47,861 nucleotides of DNA from an uncultured Opitutia bacterium (GTDB lineage Bacteria; Verrucomicrobiota; Verrucomicrobiia; Opitutales; Opitutaceae): positions 1 through 47,861 of the forward strand of contig CAIJFT010000011.1 in NCBI GenBank assembly GCA_903820035.1. Direction: 5' to 3'. Below are positions 16,838 through 26,019 of this stretch, piece after piece. Within the stretch, counting starts at the first letter, position 1. Every line of letters begins with the position of its first letter. The notes under the pieces were generated by a model. It worked only from the letters and a program-made list of their open reading frames with translations. It ran no database searches and had not been told where the DNA came from. Both the position numbers and the translations under genes were made by a program.

Positions 16838-18382
16838 TTAGCGGCCGCCGCGGCTGCTGCCGCCGCCGAAGCTGCTCCGACTGCCGCCTTGGAAGGGGTT
16901 ATTCATGCCACCGGCTTGCGAAGCGAGTGCGGCCGCCGCAGCTCCGGGCATCAAGACACCGGTAACGACGGTGTCGCCGTCGTTCAGGCCGGCCAAGACT
17001 TCCGTGGAGAATCCATCGGAGATGCCGAGGCGGACGGACACCGGCTCGACCTTCTTCTCCTTATCGTCGCCCTCGGTGAGCTTGTAGAGGGTGCGGGTGA
17101 CCACGGTGTTGTTAAATCCACGGTCGCCGGCTGCACCACCACCACCGGCAGCACCACCGCGTGGGCCGCCACCGCCACCACCGCCACCTTCGGTGCGCTT
17201 GCGCGCGCCGGGGTTGTTCATGCGGGCCGCGACGAGATCGGGGTCGAGGCCCTTTTCTTTGGCGAGGGTCTTGGCTTTTTCAATTTGTTCGGCGCTGGCC
17301 GGCGTGCCCCGCTCCCAGCCGACGGCGCGGATGACTTCGAAAGTGACCCGCATGCGCTCGTCATCGGTCATGGCGACGGCACCGGGAGCACCCGCCTTGT
17401 CGTCAGCCTTGCCGCCGGTCGCGGCCGGGGCCGTCGGGGCCTTGGGCAATAGCTCCTGCGGCACGCGCACGCGGAGGGCGCCGTTGGCGATCCGGAGTAC
17501 GTTCGGGCGTTGCTGGACGATAATAGAGACGTTGGCCGTCATGCCGGGCTTCAACTTCAGGTCCTCGTTCTTTACGTCAATGATCGTGGCGTAGGAGACC
17601 ACGCTGCTGCTGACGCTCGCGGCGTTGCGGACCATGCGGACGGAGCCGGTGAAGGTGCGATTGGGGAAGGCGTCGACGGTGAATTTGACATCCTGACCCT
17701 CGACGATCGTGCCGACGTCGGCCTCGGCGACGGCGGCGTTGATCTGCATCTTGGTCAGGTCGTTCACGAGGGTGAACAGGGTCGGGGCATTCATGCTGGC
17801 GTTGACGGTGCGACCCTTGTCGGTCTTGCGGTCGAGGACCATGCCGTCGATCGGGGCGGTGACGATCGTGCGCTCGAGATCGAGCTTGGCGTTCGCGACT
17901 GCGGCCTCGCGGGTGAGGAGGGTCGCGTTGGACTGCGCGAGCTGGGCGTTGTTGCTGTCGACCTCTTGCTGGGAAACCAGCTGCTTGTCGAAGAGCTCCT
18001 TCGTGCGGCGGGCGTTGATAACCAAGAGCTGGTTGTTGGCTTTGGCGGACTCGAGATCGGCTTCGGCCTGACGCAGACGCTGCGTGGGCGTGGCGGGATC
18101 GATCTTGGCGAGGATGTCGCCGGCCTTCACCTTGGAGTTAAAGTCGACCAAGACCTCCTGGATCATGCCGGAGACTTGCGCGCCGATGTCGACGGTCACC
18201 ACGGGCTGGAGATCGCCGGTTGCGGTGATCGTCTGGGTGATGTCGCCGCGCGCCACCTTGGTGCTTTGGAACTCGGGCTTGAGATCGGTCTTTGTGCGGA
18301 AGTAATACCAACCACCACCGCCGCCGCCGGCAAGGAGGAGAAGCAATACAACGAGACCACCGTAACTTTTGGATTTGGCCAT
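16838..18382 (-). CDS. MacA-like periplasmic adaptor protein (membrane fusion protein)
   Basis: The ATG at 18382 gives 514 residues with an N-terminal membrane anchor (GGLVVLLLLLAGGGGGGWYYF). The lipoyl half-motifs (QPVVTVDIGAQVSGMIQEVLVD and RTIVTAPIDGMVLDRKTDKG) flank a helical hairpin (about residues 105-185), followed by a beta-barrel. The protein is longer than usual (~390) because of an inserted region at about 330-450 with an Ala/Asp-rich stretch and a poly-glycine run (GGGGGGGGPRGG). The C-terminus is a Gly/Ser/Arg-rich tail (GGSRSSFGGGSSRGGR). It heads the operon adaptor, ATPase, permease, propeller, TPR. The exported substrate is not known. Confidence 0.92.
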   Translation of the reverse strand: MAKSKSYGGLVVLLLLLAGGGGGGWYYFRTKTDLKPEFQSTKVARGDITQTITATGDLQPVVTVDIGAQVSGMIQEVLVDFNSKVKAGDILAKIDPATPTQRLRQAEADLESAKANNQLLVINARRTKELFDKQLVSQQEVDSNNAQLAQSNATLLTREAAVANAKLDLERTIVTAPIDGMVLDRKTDKGRTVNASMNAPTLFTLVNDLTKMQINAAVAEADVGTIVEGQDVKFTVDAFPNRTFTGSVRMVRNAASVSSSVVSYATIIDVKNEDLKLKPGMTANVSIIVQQRPNVLRIANGALRVRVPQELLPKAPTAPAATGGKADDKAGAPGAVAMTDDERMRVTFEVIRAVGWERGTPASAEQIEKAKTLAKEKGLDPDLVAARMNNPGARKRTEGGGGGGGGPRGGAAGGGGAAGDRGFNNTVVTRTLYKLTEGDDKEKKVEPVSVRLGISDGFSTEVLAGLNDGDTVVTGVLMPGAAAAALASQAGGMNNPFQGGSRSSFGGGSSRGGR

Positions 18383-18473
18383 GACGTGAAGGAGGGAGGG
18401 GACTGGGTAGAAAAGGACGCCAATGTTCTGCGTCGGAATAGGAAACCGATGCAGGCGGCATTGCTGGGAGGAC

Positions 18474-18497
18474 CGCAAAGACGCAGAAGCGCAGGAA
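18474..18497. repeat. 8-base short tandem repeat (CGCAAAGA-like)
   Basis: Three 8-base units (cgcaaaga, cgcagaag, cgcaggaa) lie in the divergent gap between the adaptor gene and the S10 peptidase gene. They resemble in style the other 7-9 base repeats of the window. Confidence 0.5.
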
Positions 18498-18589
18498 AGG
18501 TGACGCAATTCTTTCCACGGGGCCCGCGGACTTGGCGACTACAAAATCCACCACTCGCCAAGATGCCCAAATCACCTTTGGCTGACCGC

Positions 18590-20248
18590 ATGAGTTATCG
18601 CCTCCGTTTTTCTGCGGACGCCCTACCAGCGTTCCGTTTTCACCGTGCCGTGACCGCGATGGTCTTGTTGCTGGTCCCCTTGCTGGCTTCTGCCCAAGGG
18701 CCCAAACGCCGCCCCAACGCCTCCGGCGGCACACCCGCGGGAGCCGCGGCTGCCGTGGAAGGTGAAAAAACCGGCGCCGACAATGCCGCCAAGGCCGAGC
18801 GGAAGGAAGATAAGGAGCCGGTGCTCGCGGTGACGGAGCATAGCCTTAAGCTCGGAGCGCGGATCATCAAGTACCGGGCCACCGCCGGCTACATGCCGAT
18901 GAAGGACGCCCGGGGTGAAAAGACGAAGGCCTCCCTTTTCTTTGTGGCCTACACCTTGATCGGTTCGGAAGCGGAGCCGGTCGACGTGACGCGCCGCCCC
19001 GTGACGTTTTCGTTCAACGGCGGCCCAGGCTCGTCCTCGATCTGGCTCCATATGGGCGCGATCGGGCCGAAGCGCGTGGCGATGTCGGAAAACGGAGAGT
19101 CTTTGCCGCCCCCGTACCGCATGCTCGACAACGAACATACGTGGCTCGAGCAGACGGACCTCGTTTTCATCGACCCGGTGTCCACCGGCTACAGTCGGGC
19201 CGCGGCGGGTGAGGACCCCAAACAGTTTCACGGGTATGTCGAGGACATCGCCTCGGTGGGTGACTTTATCCGGCTCTACACCACCCGGCATCAGCGCTGG
19301 TCCTCGCCGAAGTTTCTCGTGGGGGAAAGCTACGGCACCACCCGCGCGTCCGGTCTGAGCGATTACCTGCAAAGCCGCTATGGGCTCTACCTGAACGGCA
19401 TTTCGCTGGTGTCCTCGATCATGAATTTCCAGACCCTCCGCTTTACGCCGGGGAACGATCTGCCGTATATGCTTTTCTTTCCCACCTACACCGCTGGCGC
19501 GTGGTACCACAAAAAACTGGGTGGCGCCCTCGCGGGCGCCGATTTGCGTACCGCACTCAAAGCGGCGGAAGAATTCGTGCAAAAGAGATATACGCCGGCC
19601 CTGATGCGCGGAGATGCGCTGACCGACGCGGAGCGCAACGCCTTGGCGAAGGAAATGTCGGATCTGACCGGGTTGCCCGCCGCCATGATCGCGCAGCGCA
19701 GCCTGCGCGTGGACATCTACACCTTTACGCAACGTCTTTTGGAGGCCCAGAATCGGTCGGTCGGGCGCTACGATTGCCGGCTTACCGGTATTCGTTATCA
19801 GCCCGGTACCTCGCAAGGGGACTTCGATCCCAGTTACGAGGCCGTGCTCGGCAGTTACACCGCCTGTTTCAACGACTACGTGCGGCGTGAGCTCAAGTAC
19901 GAGAGTGACCTGCCCTACAACACGCTGACCGGCGACGTGCAGCCGTGGAATTACTCGAACGTGCAGAACCAGTACCTGAACACCGCCGAGCTCCTGCACC
20001 AGGCGATGAGCCGCAATACCAGTCTCCGCGTTTGGATCGCCAGCGGGTACTTCGATCTGGCCACGCCGTATTTTGCGACCGACTACACCGTGCGACAAAT
20101 GGGTCTCGACCCAGCGGTGCGCGGCAATCTTACGCAGACGTTCTATGAAGGCGGCCACATGATGTACATGGTGCCGACGGAACTCGCGAAACTGAAGGCC
20201 GACGCGAAGAAGTTCTACGCGGACACTTTAAAGGCGGCGGGTCGTTGA
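18590..20248 (+). CDS. S10 family serine carboxypeptidase, secreted
   Basis: The product is about 552 residues from ATG 18590; ATG 18563 is an alternative start in the same frame. A signal peptide (TAMVLLLVPLLASAQ) is followed by a charged Ala/Gly/Lys linker. The S10 fold is shown by SFNGGPGSSSIWLHMGAIGP (oxyanion region), the nucleophile Ser247 in VGESYGTTR, Asp489 in GYFDLATPYF and His523 in EGGHMMYM: a complete catalytic triad. S10 enzymes cut single residues from the C-terminus of peptides, often at acidic pH. It is transcribed away from the efflux operon with no co-oriented partner. Confidence 0.92.
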   Translation: MSYRLRFSADALPAFRFHRAVTAMVLLLVPLLASAQGPKRRPNASGGTPAGAAAAVEGEKTGADNAAKAERKEDKEPVLAVTEHSLKLGARIIKYRATAGYMPMKDARGEKTKASLFFVAYTLIGSEAEPVDVTRRPVTFSFNGGPGSSSIWLHMGAIGPKRVAMSENGESLPPPYRMLDNEHTWLEQTDLVFIDPVSTGYSRAAAGEDPKQFHGYVEDIASVGDFIRLYTTRHQRWSSPKFLVGESYGTTRASGLSDYLQSRYGLYLNGISLVSSIMNFQTLRFTPGNDLPYMLFFPTYTAGAWYHKKLGGALAGADLRTALKAAEEFVQKRYTPALMRGDALTDAERNALAKEMSDLTGLPAAMIAQRSLRVDIYTFTQRLLEAQNRSVGRYDCRLTGIRYQPGTSQGDFDPSYEAVLGSYTACFNDYVRRELKYESDLPYNTLTGDVQPWNYSNVQNQYLNTAELLHQAMSRNTSLRVWIASGYFDLATPYFATDYTVRQMGLDPAVRGNLTQTFYEGGHMMYMVPTELAKLKADAKKFYADTLKAAGR

Positions 20249-20295
20249 CCATGCGTAGCGGGCCTAATCCCGCCGCACCGCCGGCTGATCCCGGC

Positions 20296-20784
20296 TTATT
20301 GCCGTGAGGGCGCGAAGGCGGTCTTGAGCGCCGCGGCGACGTTGGGGGGCACGAAGTGAGAAATATCGCCTCCGAACGTCGCCACCTGCTTCACCAGCGT
20401 GGAACTCGTGTAGCTGAACTGTTCGTTCGGCATGACGAAGATCGTTTCCAGGTTCGGTTCCAGATGGCGGTTCATCAGCGCCATGTTGAATTCGAACTCG
20501 AAGTCGGAGAGGGCGCGCAGACCGCGGATGATCGCGTCGGCTTTCTGGGCCATGCAAAATTCCACCAGCAGGCCGCGAAACGTCGTCACCGTCACGTGCG
20601 GCCACACCTTCACATTGGGCGTAATCATCTCGACCCGCTGCTCCGCGGTGAACAGCGGGGCCTTGCCGGCGCTTTCCGCGACCGCGACGGTAACCTTGTC
20701 AAACAGGCGGGTTGCCCGCTCGAGGACGTCGAGGTGCCCGTAGGTGATGGGGTCGAAGGTGCCGGGGTAAATGCAATGGCGCAT
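20296..20784 (-). CDS. coaD: Phosphopantetheine adenylyltransferase
   Basis: This 162-residue protein has the usual CoaD length. The nucleotide-binding motif GTFDPITYGHLDVLERA is at residues 8-24, LIxRGLR-type IIRGLRALSDFEFEFNMALMNRHL at about 87-110, and the C-terminal YTSSTLVKQVATFGGD corresponds to the ISSSxVKE loop. It transfers AMP from ATP to 4'-phosphopantetheine to give dephospho-CoA in coenzyme A synthesis. The gene stands alone on the minus strand, converging with the S10 peptidase gene and divergent from pgsA. Confidence 0.97.
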   Translation of the reverse strand: MRHCIYPGTFDPITYGHLDVLERATRLFDKVTVAVAESAGKAPLFTAEQRVEMITPNVKVWPHVTVTTFRGLLVEFCMAQKADAIIRGLRALSDFEFEFNMALMNRHLEPNLETIFVMPNEQFSYTSSTLVKQVATFGGDISHFVPPNVAAALKTAFAPSRQ

Positions 20785-20925
20785 GCGGGAAGCGCGAGGA
20801 AAAGGGGCGGCGGGTCGGGTGGCGACTGCGTTTTTTACGGTGCCGGATACCTTCCGGCGGCGGGTGCGTCATATTGCTCAACGCTTGCCATCCCGGGTTG
20901 GGCGCGTGTTTTTACTCCCTTGCGC

Positions 20926-21519
20926 ATGACGCTGCCGAACATCCTCACCCTCTCGCGACTGCCCCTGATGTTCATCGTGGTCGCCCTGATGTATTCGGAC
21001 TTCGCCTATGCCGCGACGCTGGCGTTCTGGCTGTTCATCGTCGCCGCGCTGACGGATTGGCTGGATGGCAAAATCGCGCGCGAGCGCGGCGAGGTTTCGT
21101 CGTTTGGCCGGTTCATGGACACCGTCCTGGACAAGGTCATGGTGATTGGCCTGATGATCGCGCTGGTGAACGATGCCGCCAACTTCATGGGGCACGACAT
21201 CACCGCGATGATGCTGCTGCTCGGTATCCTGGGCCGTGAGTTTGCGATCTCCGGGCTTCGCACCGCGCTGGCGGTGAAAGGTCAGATCGTGGAGGCGGAT
21301 GCAGGGGGAAAGGTGAAGACATTTGTGCAGCTTAATGCGATCGGCTGGCTGATCGGCGCGCGCATGCTCGGTCAGGATTTTCACTTCAACGGCGACGATC
21401 GCTTTATGGTTACGTGGGTGCGCGGACTGGGGATCGGGCTTTATGTGCTCTCGGCGATTTTAACCATGACTTCGGGATTCTCGTATTTCCGGAAGCACGG
21501 CGACGTCTTCTGGAAGTAG
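20926..21519 (+). CDS. pgsA: CDP-diacylglycerol--glycerol-3-phosphate 3-phosphatidyltransferase
   Basis: The ATG at 20926 gives 197 residues with several membrane helices. The CDP-alcohol phosphotransferase motif D-x2-D-G-x2-A-R-x8-G-x3-D-x3-D is present as DWLDGKIARERG then FGRFMDTVLDK (about residues 44-70). The enzyme makes phosphatidylglycerol phosphate from CDP-diacylglycerol. The next gene, 2 bases downstream, encodes the phosphatase for that product, so both steps of phosphatidylglycerol synthesis are adjacent here. Confidence 0.95.
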   Translation: MTLPNILTLSRLPLMFIVVALMYSDFAYAATLAFWLFIVAALTDWLDGKIARERGEVSSFGRFMDTVLDKVMVIGLMIALVNDAANFMGHDITAMMLLLGILGREFAISGLRTALAVKGQIVEADAGGKVKTFVQLNAIGWLIGARMLGQDFHFNGDDRFMVTWVRGLGIGLYVLSAILTMTSGFSYFRKHGDVFWK

Positions 21520-21521
21520 CC

Positions 21522-22034
21522 ATGCGTCTTTCGCAGCCCGTCTGGACGCGTCTGCTACCGAGCGGCTTGGTCGTCGCTCTTGCCACCCTTGGTCCGCTTG
21601 GGCGCAAGCTGCCGGCGCCGGGCACGTGGGGGTCGCTCGCGGGCTTGCTCTACTTTGCGCTTTTTTTTCAGCGGGCGGGCATCGGCGCGATTTTGGTCGC
21701 GAGCGTGATCGGCGGGTATTTCGCCGTGGCGTTTTGCGGCGAGGCGGAAATCCGGCTGCGGCGCAGTGATCCGGGCGAGGTGATCCTCGACGAGTTCGTC
21801 GCGATCCCGTTGTGCTTTCTTGGTTGGAAGGCGCTGTTGCCGCTGTTTCCGGCGTGGGGCGTGATGCTCGCGGGTTTCGCGTTATTCCGCTTCTTCGATA
21901 TTCTGAAACCCCTCGGCATCGCACGCATTCAGGACCTGCCCGGCGGGTGGGGGGTGGTCGCCGACGACTATGCCGCGGCGTTGGCGGCCTGTGCGACGCT
22001 CCACGTCGGGGCGTGGCTGTGGATGTTGCGCTGA
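21522..22034 (+). CDS. pgpA: Phosphatidylglycerophosphatase A
   Basis: The 170-residue membrane protein matches PgpA: LPAPGTWGSLAGL near residue 30, DPGEVILDEFVAIPL at about 83, FRFFDILKPLGI at about 124 and the C-terminal LPGGWGVVADDYAAAL. It removes phosphate from phosphatidylglycerol phosphate. It starts 2 bases after pgsA stops, and the two are clearly one operon. After the stop there is a T-rich stretch (22071-22078), and then the convergent NusG-like gene. Confidence 0.95.
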   Translation: MRLSQPVWTRLLPSGLVVALATLGPLGRKLPAPGTWGSLAGLLYFALFFQRAGIGAILVASVIGGYFAVAFCGEAEIRLRRSDPGEVILDEFVAIPLCFLGWKALLPLFPAWGVMLAGFALFRFFDILKPLGIARIQDLPGGWGVVADDYAAALAACATLHVGAWLWMLR

Positions 22035-22133
22035 CGAAGCGGAGAAAACGCAGCAACGGGCGGGTTTTTATTTCTGCGTCCCGGAATAATCCGATTGGGG
22101 CGGCAGGTGCCACCGCAACGGGCAGGTTCCCGC

Positions 22134-22643
22134 CTAAGGCAGGAGCTGCAGTTGCTCCGCCGGCACGCGCACGAGCACGCCTTGGCGCAGCACATCAACG
22201 GAGAGGACGACGCCGCGCGGATTGGCCGGGTCGTCCACGAAACCCTCCAACCCGTGCAGCGCCCCGCCGAGAATCTTCACCCGGCGTCCCTTCGTGAGCA
22301 GCGGCATGACGGTGAGTTCGAGCCCCGAGGCTACGATCGTCCGGACGTCGGCCAGTTGGCGGAGAAACACCGCCTCATCGCCGACCGACAGCGCGCGGGC
22401 AATCAAGTCCTGCTGGAAAATCCGCGCTTTCCGCTCGTTGATCACGCGGGCGAAGACGTAGCCGGGGAACAGCGGCTTGGTGAATTTTTTCGTCTGCTGC
22501 GCGTAGCGCCGCACGCTCGTGGTCAGCGGCAGATAATGCTCGAAGTTTTCCGCGGCCAGGAGGGCGGCGAGCTTCTTCTCGCAGCGCGGTCGGGTGTGGC
22601 AAACGAGCCATGAAGCTTCCTCCGTTGGGTCAGCGTGACTCAT
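22134..22643 (-). CDS. NusG/RfaH-family transcription antitermination protein
   Basis: The ATG at 22643 gives 169 residues. The NGN domain opens WLVCHTRPRCEKKLAALLAAENFEHYLPL and includes KPLFPGYVFARV; a KOW-type segment (LLTKGRRVKILGGALHGLEGFVDD) follows near residue 115. This layout is that of specialised NusG paralogues (RfaH, UpxY, LoaP) rather than the core NusG, which lies beside secE and ribosomal genes. Specialised members usually act on polysaccharide or other long operons, but none starts right here, so its target is unclear. Confidence 0.88.
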   Translation of the reverse strand: MSHADPTEEASWLVCHTRPRCEKKLAALLAAENFEHYLPLTTSVRRYAQQTKKFTKPLFPGYVFARVINERKARIFQQDLIARALSVGDEAVFLRQLADVRTIVASGLELTVMPLLTKGRRVKILGGALHGLEGFVDDPANPRGVVLSVDVLRQGVLVRVPAEQLQLLP

Positions 22644-22824
22644 GCGTTTGCAAGATGCACGTCGGGGGGGGGCAGCGGCCACCGGACCGGAGCAGGGCAA
22701 ACCCGCGTCGTCCGGAGCCTGCGCGGGGTGCTTGACGCGCCTGGACTTGCGGCCGGAGCCGTGGCCGGCGAAGGGCGATGTCGTACAACGTTCAACGCGG
22801 CGCGTGCAAACCCCTCGCGCCGCC

Positions 22825-23253
22825 TCAGGCCTTCACCAGATAGCGCAGCGCGGCGTGATAGCCCTCGAGCCCGAGTCCGGTGATGACCGCGATACAAGCC
22901 GGCGCGGTGAGCGACGTGTGGCGAAACTCCTCGCGCTTGTAGATGTTCGAGATGTGCACCTCGATCGTCGGCAGGTGGGCGCCGAGCAGGGCGTCGCGCA
23001 AGGCCACACTGGTATGCGTGAATGCGCCGCCGTTGATCACCAGTCCGTCGAACTTGGCGTCGGTCCAGGCCGCGATTTTGTCGATCAGCGCGCCCTCGTG
23101 GTTTGACTGGAAAAACTCCAATTGGGCCACGGTGCCGAATTCCGCACGCAAGGCTTGCTCGAGGTCGGCGAGGGTCGCGCGCCCGTAAATCTCCGGTTCG
23201 CGCTTGCCGAGACGGTCGAGGTTGGGGCCGTTGAGGATGGCGATCTTTTTCAT
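22825..23253 (-). CDS. aroQ: 3-dehydroquinate dehydratase, type II
   Basis: The ATG at 23253 gives 142 residues, normal for the type II enzyme. Motifs are ILNGPNLDRLGKREPEIYG (with the catalytic Arg and Tyr) at residues 5-23, FFQSNHEGALIDKI, LVINGGAFTHTSVALRDAL (with Gly where Pro is common) and the histidine loop EVHISNIYKREEFRHTS. It dehydrates 3-dehydroquinate to 3-dehydroshikimate in the shikimate pathway. It is a single gene on the minus strand, 88 bases downstream of a small lipoprotein gene. Confidence 0.96.
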   Translation of the reverse strand: MKKIAILNGPNLDRLGKREPEIYGRATLADLEQALRAEFGTVAQLEFFQSNHEGALIDKIAAWTDAKFDGLVINGGAFTHTSVALRDALLGAHLPTIEVHISNIYKREEFRHTSLTAPACIAVITGLGLEGYHAALRYLVKA

Positions 23254-23341
23254 GGGCTGGGCGACGATGGAGGCGGGGGCGGGGCGGGAAGGCAATCCCG
23301 TGCTGCGGCGGGGGACGCGGGCGATTCCGGCCGGCGGCAAA

Positions 23342-23827
23342 CTATGAGCGCGGGCCTGGCGGGTTCGTGTTCCACGCGGTGTACAGGATTTTCCACTCGC
23401 CGCCGACTTTGCGCCACACGGTGAGGTACTTGTGGACGGTCTTGATTTTCCCGGCGGGGCCTGCCCCGTGCACTTCGAAGCGGCCGAAGTCGGACGCGAG
23501 GTCGCCCGCGGCGGCGATATCGATTTTTTCCGGCACCAGCCGCACGGTAAGGCCGGGCGACTTCAGGAATTCCTGCCAAGCCGCCCGCATCGCCTCGGCG
23601 CCGCGGCGCGCGGGAGTCTCGGGATCCAGGACGATCGCGTCGAAGGTGTAGAAGGCCGTCACCGCCGCCACGTCGCGGTCGGCGACCGCGACGCCGAATG
23701 TCATCGCGCGTTCGCGAATGGCCAGCGCTTCGGCGGCCGGGTCGACGTTCCCGGGTTTCGCGCAGCCGCCGATGGCGACGACGACGGGCAGTAGCGGAAG
23801 CAAGCCAACGAAACGGAGGAGGTTCAT
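23342..23827 (-). CDS. Putative lipoprotein with SnoaL/DUF4440 (NTF2-like) fold
   Basis: This 161-residue protein has a lipoprotein signal (LLPLLPVVVAIGGC, lipobox cysteine at residue 22). The rest fits the NTF2-like DUF4440/SnoaL family: EALAIRERAMTFGVAVADRDVAAVTAFYTFDAIVLDPETPARRGAEAMRAAW near the front, and a C-terminal strand set with GKIKTVHKYLTVWRKVGGEWKILYTAWNTNPP. Members of this fold bind small hydrophobic molecules or act as simple enzymes; function cannot be assigned. It is directly upstream of aroQ on the same strand. Confidence 0.85.
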   Translation of the reverse strand: MNLLRFVGLLPLLPVVVAIGGCAKPGNVDPAAEALAIRERAMTFGVAVADRDVAAVTAFYTFDAIVLDPETPARRGAEAMRAAWQEFLKSPGLTVRLVPEKIDIAAAGDLASDFGRFEVHGAGPAGKIKTVHKYLTVWRKVGGEWKILYTAWNTNPPGPRS

Positions 23828-24109
23828 GGCGGAAGTCGAAGTGGCGGAGCGCCGGCGGCGACGGCGTATCGGGACATGTTGTACAAGCAGTGGTGACTTT
23901 GTGGCTTGGCCGCGCTGAGGTCCCGGGGCGTTGCGAGCTGCAGTTTTTTTCGGGCCGGCACCAACTCGCGGTCGGGAACCGGAAAACCTTGGTGGAACTC
24001 CCTCCGGCGGAGCCCGTGCGCACCGTGCAGATGTCCTGACCGTAGCCTGGCGAACGAGGCTGCCCGAACGGACGGGAAGCCGGGGCCGTCCCCGGCTGTT
24101 CCGTCGGTC
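23828..24109. other. Intergenic region with hairpin, no supported gene
   Basis: This 282-base gap lies between the lipoprotein gene and the chemoreceptor gene, both on the minus strand. Open frames run through it on both strands but none has a credible start or family resemblance. It contains the terminator-like hairpin at 24078-24097. Confidence 0.5.
24078..24097 (-). terminator. Hairpin downstream of chemoreceptor gene
   Basis: A perfect 8-bp stem AGCCGGGG / CCCCGGCT with a 4-base loop lies 13 bases past the chemoreceptor stop. On the minus strand it is followed by TCCCGTCC, only weakly T-rich, so it is at best a GC-rich terminator. Confidence 0.45.
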
Positions 24110-25810
24110 CTACCGTCGGGTTACGATCGGATGTTCCCCGGGAAACCGCAGCGTGGTGCTGATGCCGTTGGATTTGGGCTGGAGGTGCTGGCCGTTGCTC
24201 GGCGGGAGCTGGGACCCGCGGGCGGCATGCCCCTTGGGTGCGGCCTGGGCCGGGGGCGCGTTTTCGCCCTGCGCTCTTTGGCCCGGAGCAGGCTCTCCGC
24301 CGGAGACGAGCATGGCCAACTCGGCGATGCTGTCCCGCAGGACCTTGGATTGCCCGCTCAACTCCTCGGCGGCGGCCGCGCTTTCCTCGGCGCTGGCGGC
24401 GTTGGCCTGGGTCACCTTGTCGACTTCAACGACGGCCTTGTTCACCTGCGCAATACCTTGGTTCTGTTCCGCCGAGGCCTCGGCGATTTCACCCACCAGG
24501 TTGTCGACCTGCCGCGCCCCGGTTACGATTGCGCCGAGCGATTCCGCGACTTTCTCGCTGATGACCACGCCGCGGTCGCTCTTGGCGATCGCTTCCTGGA
24601 TTTTGGCGGAGGTTTCGCGGGCCGAGTTGGCCGAACGTTGCGCCAGGTTGCGCACCTCCTCGGCGACGACCGCAAAGCCGAGACCCGCTTCGCCCGCGCG
24701 GGCGGCTTCGACCGCGGCGTTCAGCGCCAGAATGTTGGTCTGAAATGCAATCTCATCGATCGTCTTGATGATCTTCGAAATCCCGTCGGACGACGCCTTG
24801 ATGTCCCGCATCGCCTTGCGCATTTCCTCCATGTCGGCGGCTCCGGCGTCGGCGTTCGTTCGGGTTTGCCTGGCGAGTTCACGCGCCTGTTGGGCGCCGC
24901 CGGTGTTCCGTTTCGCCATGCTGGAGATTTCCTCAAGTGAGGCGCTCGACTCCTCGAGCGCGGCAGCCTGCTGACTTGCGCCCTCCGCCTGCCGCTGGCT
25001 GCTGGTGGAGATTTGCCAGGCCGCCTGGGTGGTTTGATCGCTCGCCGACTGGATCGCGGTGATCGACTTGCGGAGCGGGTTGACGATGATGCGGCGGTTG
25101 AGAAAATAGAAAATAACGGCAATTCCCGCCATGACGGGGAGGGTCCACGCGATGCTCCGGAGCATGCTGTTCCGCACCGTCTGATCCACGCGCTGGAAGT
25201 TGGTCTTGAGGATAAATGCGCCGTGGATTTCGCCTTCCTTCCAGTTCTCCATGGCGAATCCGACGATGTCCTTGCCGTCCTTGGTGGGACTGGTCGCTGG
25301 ATCGCCGTGGCAGGCGAGGCAGTCGGCGGATAACTTCACGGGCCGGGCGAAGGTGATGGTATCGGTCGCGCGGTCCGCGCGAAAGTAGTCGGTCTGTCCG
25401 GTCCGCTCGAACTCCTGCAGAATGCTCGTCTCATCGGGGGTGGGGGCGTTTTTGGGATTGCGCGGCTGATGCTTCGGCACGCGGAACTCGAAGCCCTGCT
25501 CCTCCGCGGCCTTGGCCGCGGCGTTCCAGGCTGCGACCACCGGAATGGTTTTATAGAGCGCTGACCCCCGGAGGTCGCCGCTCGTGCGATACTCCTGCAG
25601 GAGCTTGGGGCGATCGAAGGCGCCGCGGCGGGAGAGTTCCGATACACTCTGCCGGACATTCTCGGCCTCGATGATCGTCGAGCGCATGGTGTCGCGCGTC
25701 AGCTGGAGACCTTGTAACTCGATGACGTTTTTCTGCACAATGAGCAACGCGGCGACCGCGGCGAAAAGGGCTCCGAAAACTGCGATGATGATTTTGTTTG
25801 AGATCGACAT
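24110..25810 (-). CDS. Methyl-accepting chemotaxis protein with c-type haem sensor domain
   Basis: The 566-residue chemoreceptor has TM1 at about residues 7-25 and TM2 at about 221-238. The extracytoplasmic domain between them resembles DUF3365 (Tll0287-like) and carries one c-type haem motif, CLACH, at 164-168. A helical linker leads to the signalling tip [35 protein letters not shown] at about 350-390. There is no NWETF-type CheR tether at the C-terminus, which is instead a Pro/Gln-rich tail. A covalently bound haem would make it a redox or gas sensor; the ligand is inferred. No che genes are nearby, so its partners are encoded elsewhere. Confidence 0.93.
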   Translation of the reverse strand: MSISNKIIIAVFGALFAAVAALLIVQKNVIELQGLQLTRDTMRSTIIEAENVRQSVSELSRRGAFDRPKLLQEYRTSGDLRGSALYKTIPVVAAWNAAAKAAEEQGFEFRVPKHQPRNPKNAPTPDETSILQEFERTGQTDYFRADRATDTITFARPVKLSADCLACHGDPATSPTKDGKDIVGFAMENWKEGEIHGAFILKTNFQRVDQTVRNSMLRSIAWTLPVMAGIAVIFYFLNRRIIVNPLRKSITAIQSASDQTTQAAWQISTSSQRQAEGASQQAAALEESSASLEEISSMAKRNTGGAQQARELARQTRTNADAGAADMEEMRKAMRDIKASSDGISKIIKTIDEIAFQTNILALNAAVEAARAGEAGLGFAVVAEEVRNLAQRSANSARETSAKIQEAIAKSDRGVVISEKVAESLGAIVTGARQVDNLVGEIAEASAEQNQGIAQVNKAVVEVDKVTQANAASAEESAAAAEELSGQSKVLRDSIAELAMLVSGGEPAPGQRAQGENAPPAQAAPKGHAARGSQLPPSNGQHLQPKSNGISTTLRFPGEHPIVTRR

Positions 25811-26019
25811 GGGGTAACGGCGTTGAGCTACAGGTCGCCGCTACGGGCGGCTTAGCGTCCTGCATCGGAGTGTTTTTATCCGACTGAAGCTAAATTTAGC
25901 CCGGGTCCCTGGGGTCGGCCGGGGCAGGACTAGGCGCCCTGAGCAGGCCGGGCGGCGCACGGCGAGTTTGGAACCAATCGCGACTGGGTGCGTCTTGCTC
26001 CGGTTCCCGGTTTGTTGCC

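Noticed and set aside
17510-18562. N-terminal extension of the S10 peptidase frame across the adaptor gene
   Set aside because: It overlaps the adaptor gene antisense, has shadow composition and lies before the real signal peptide.
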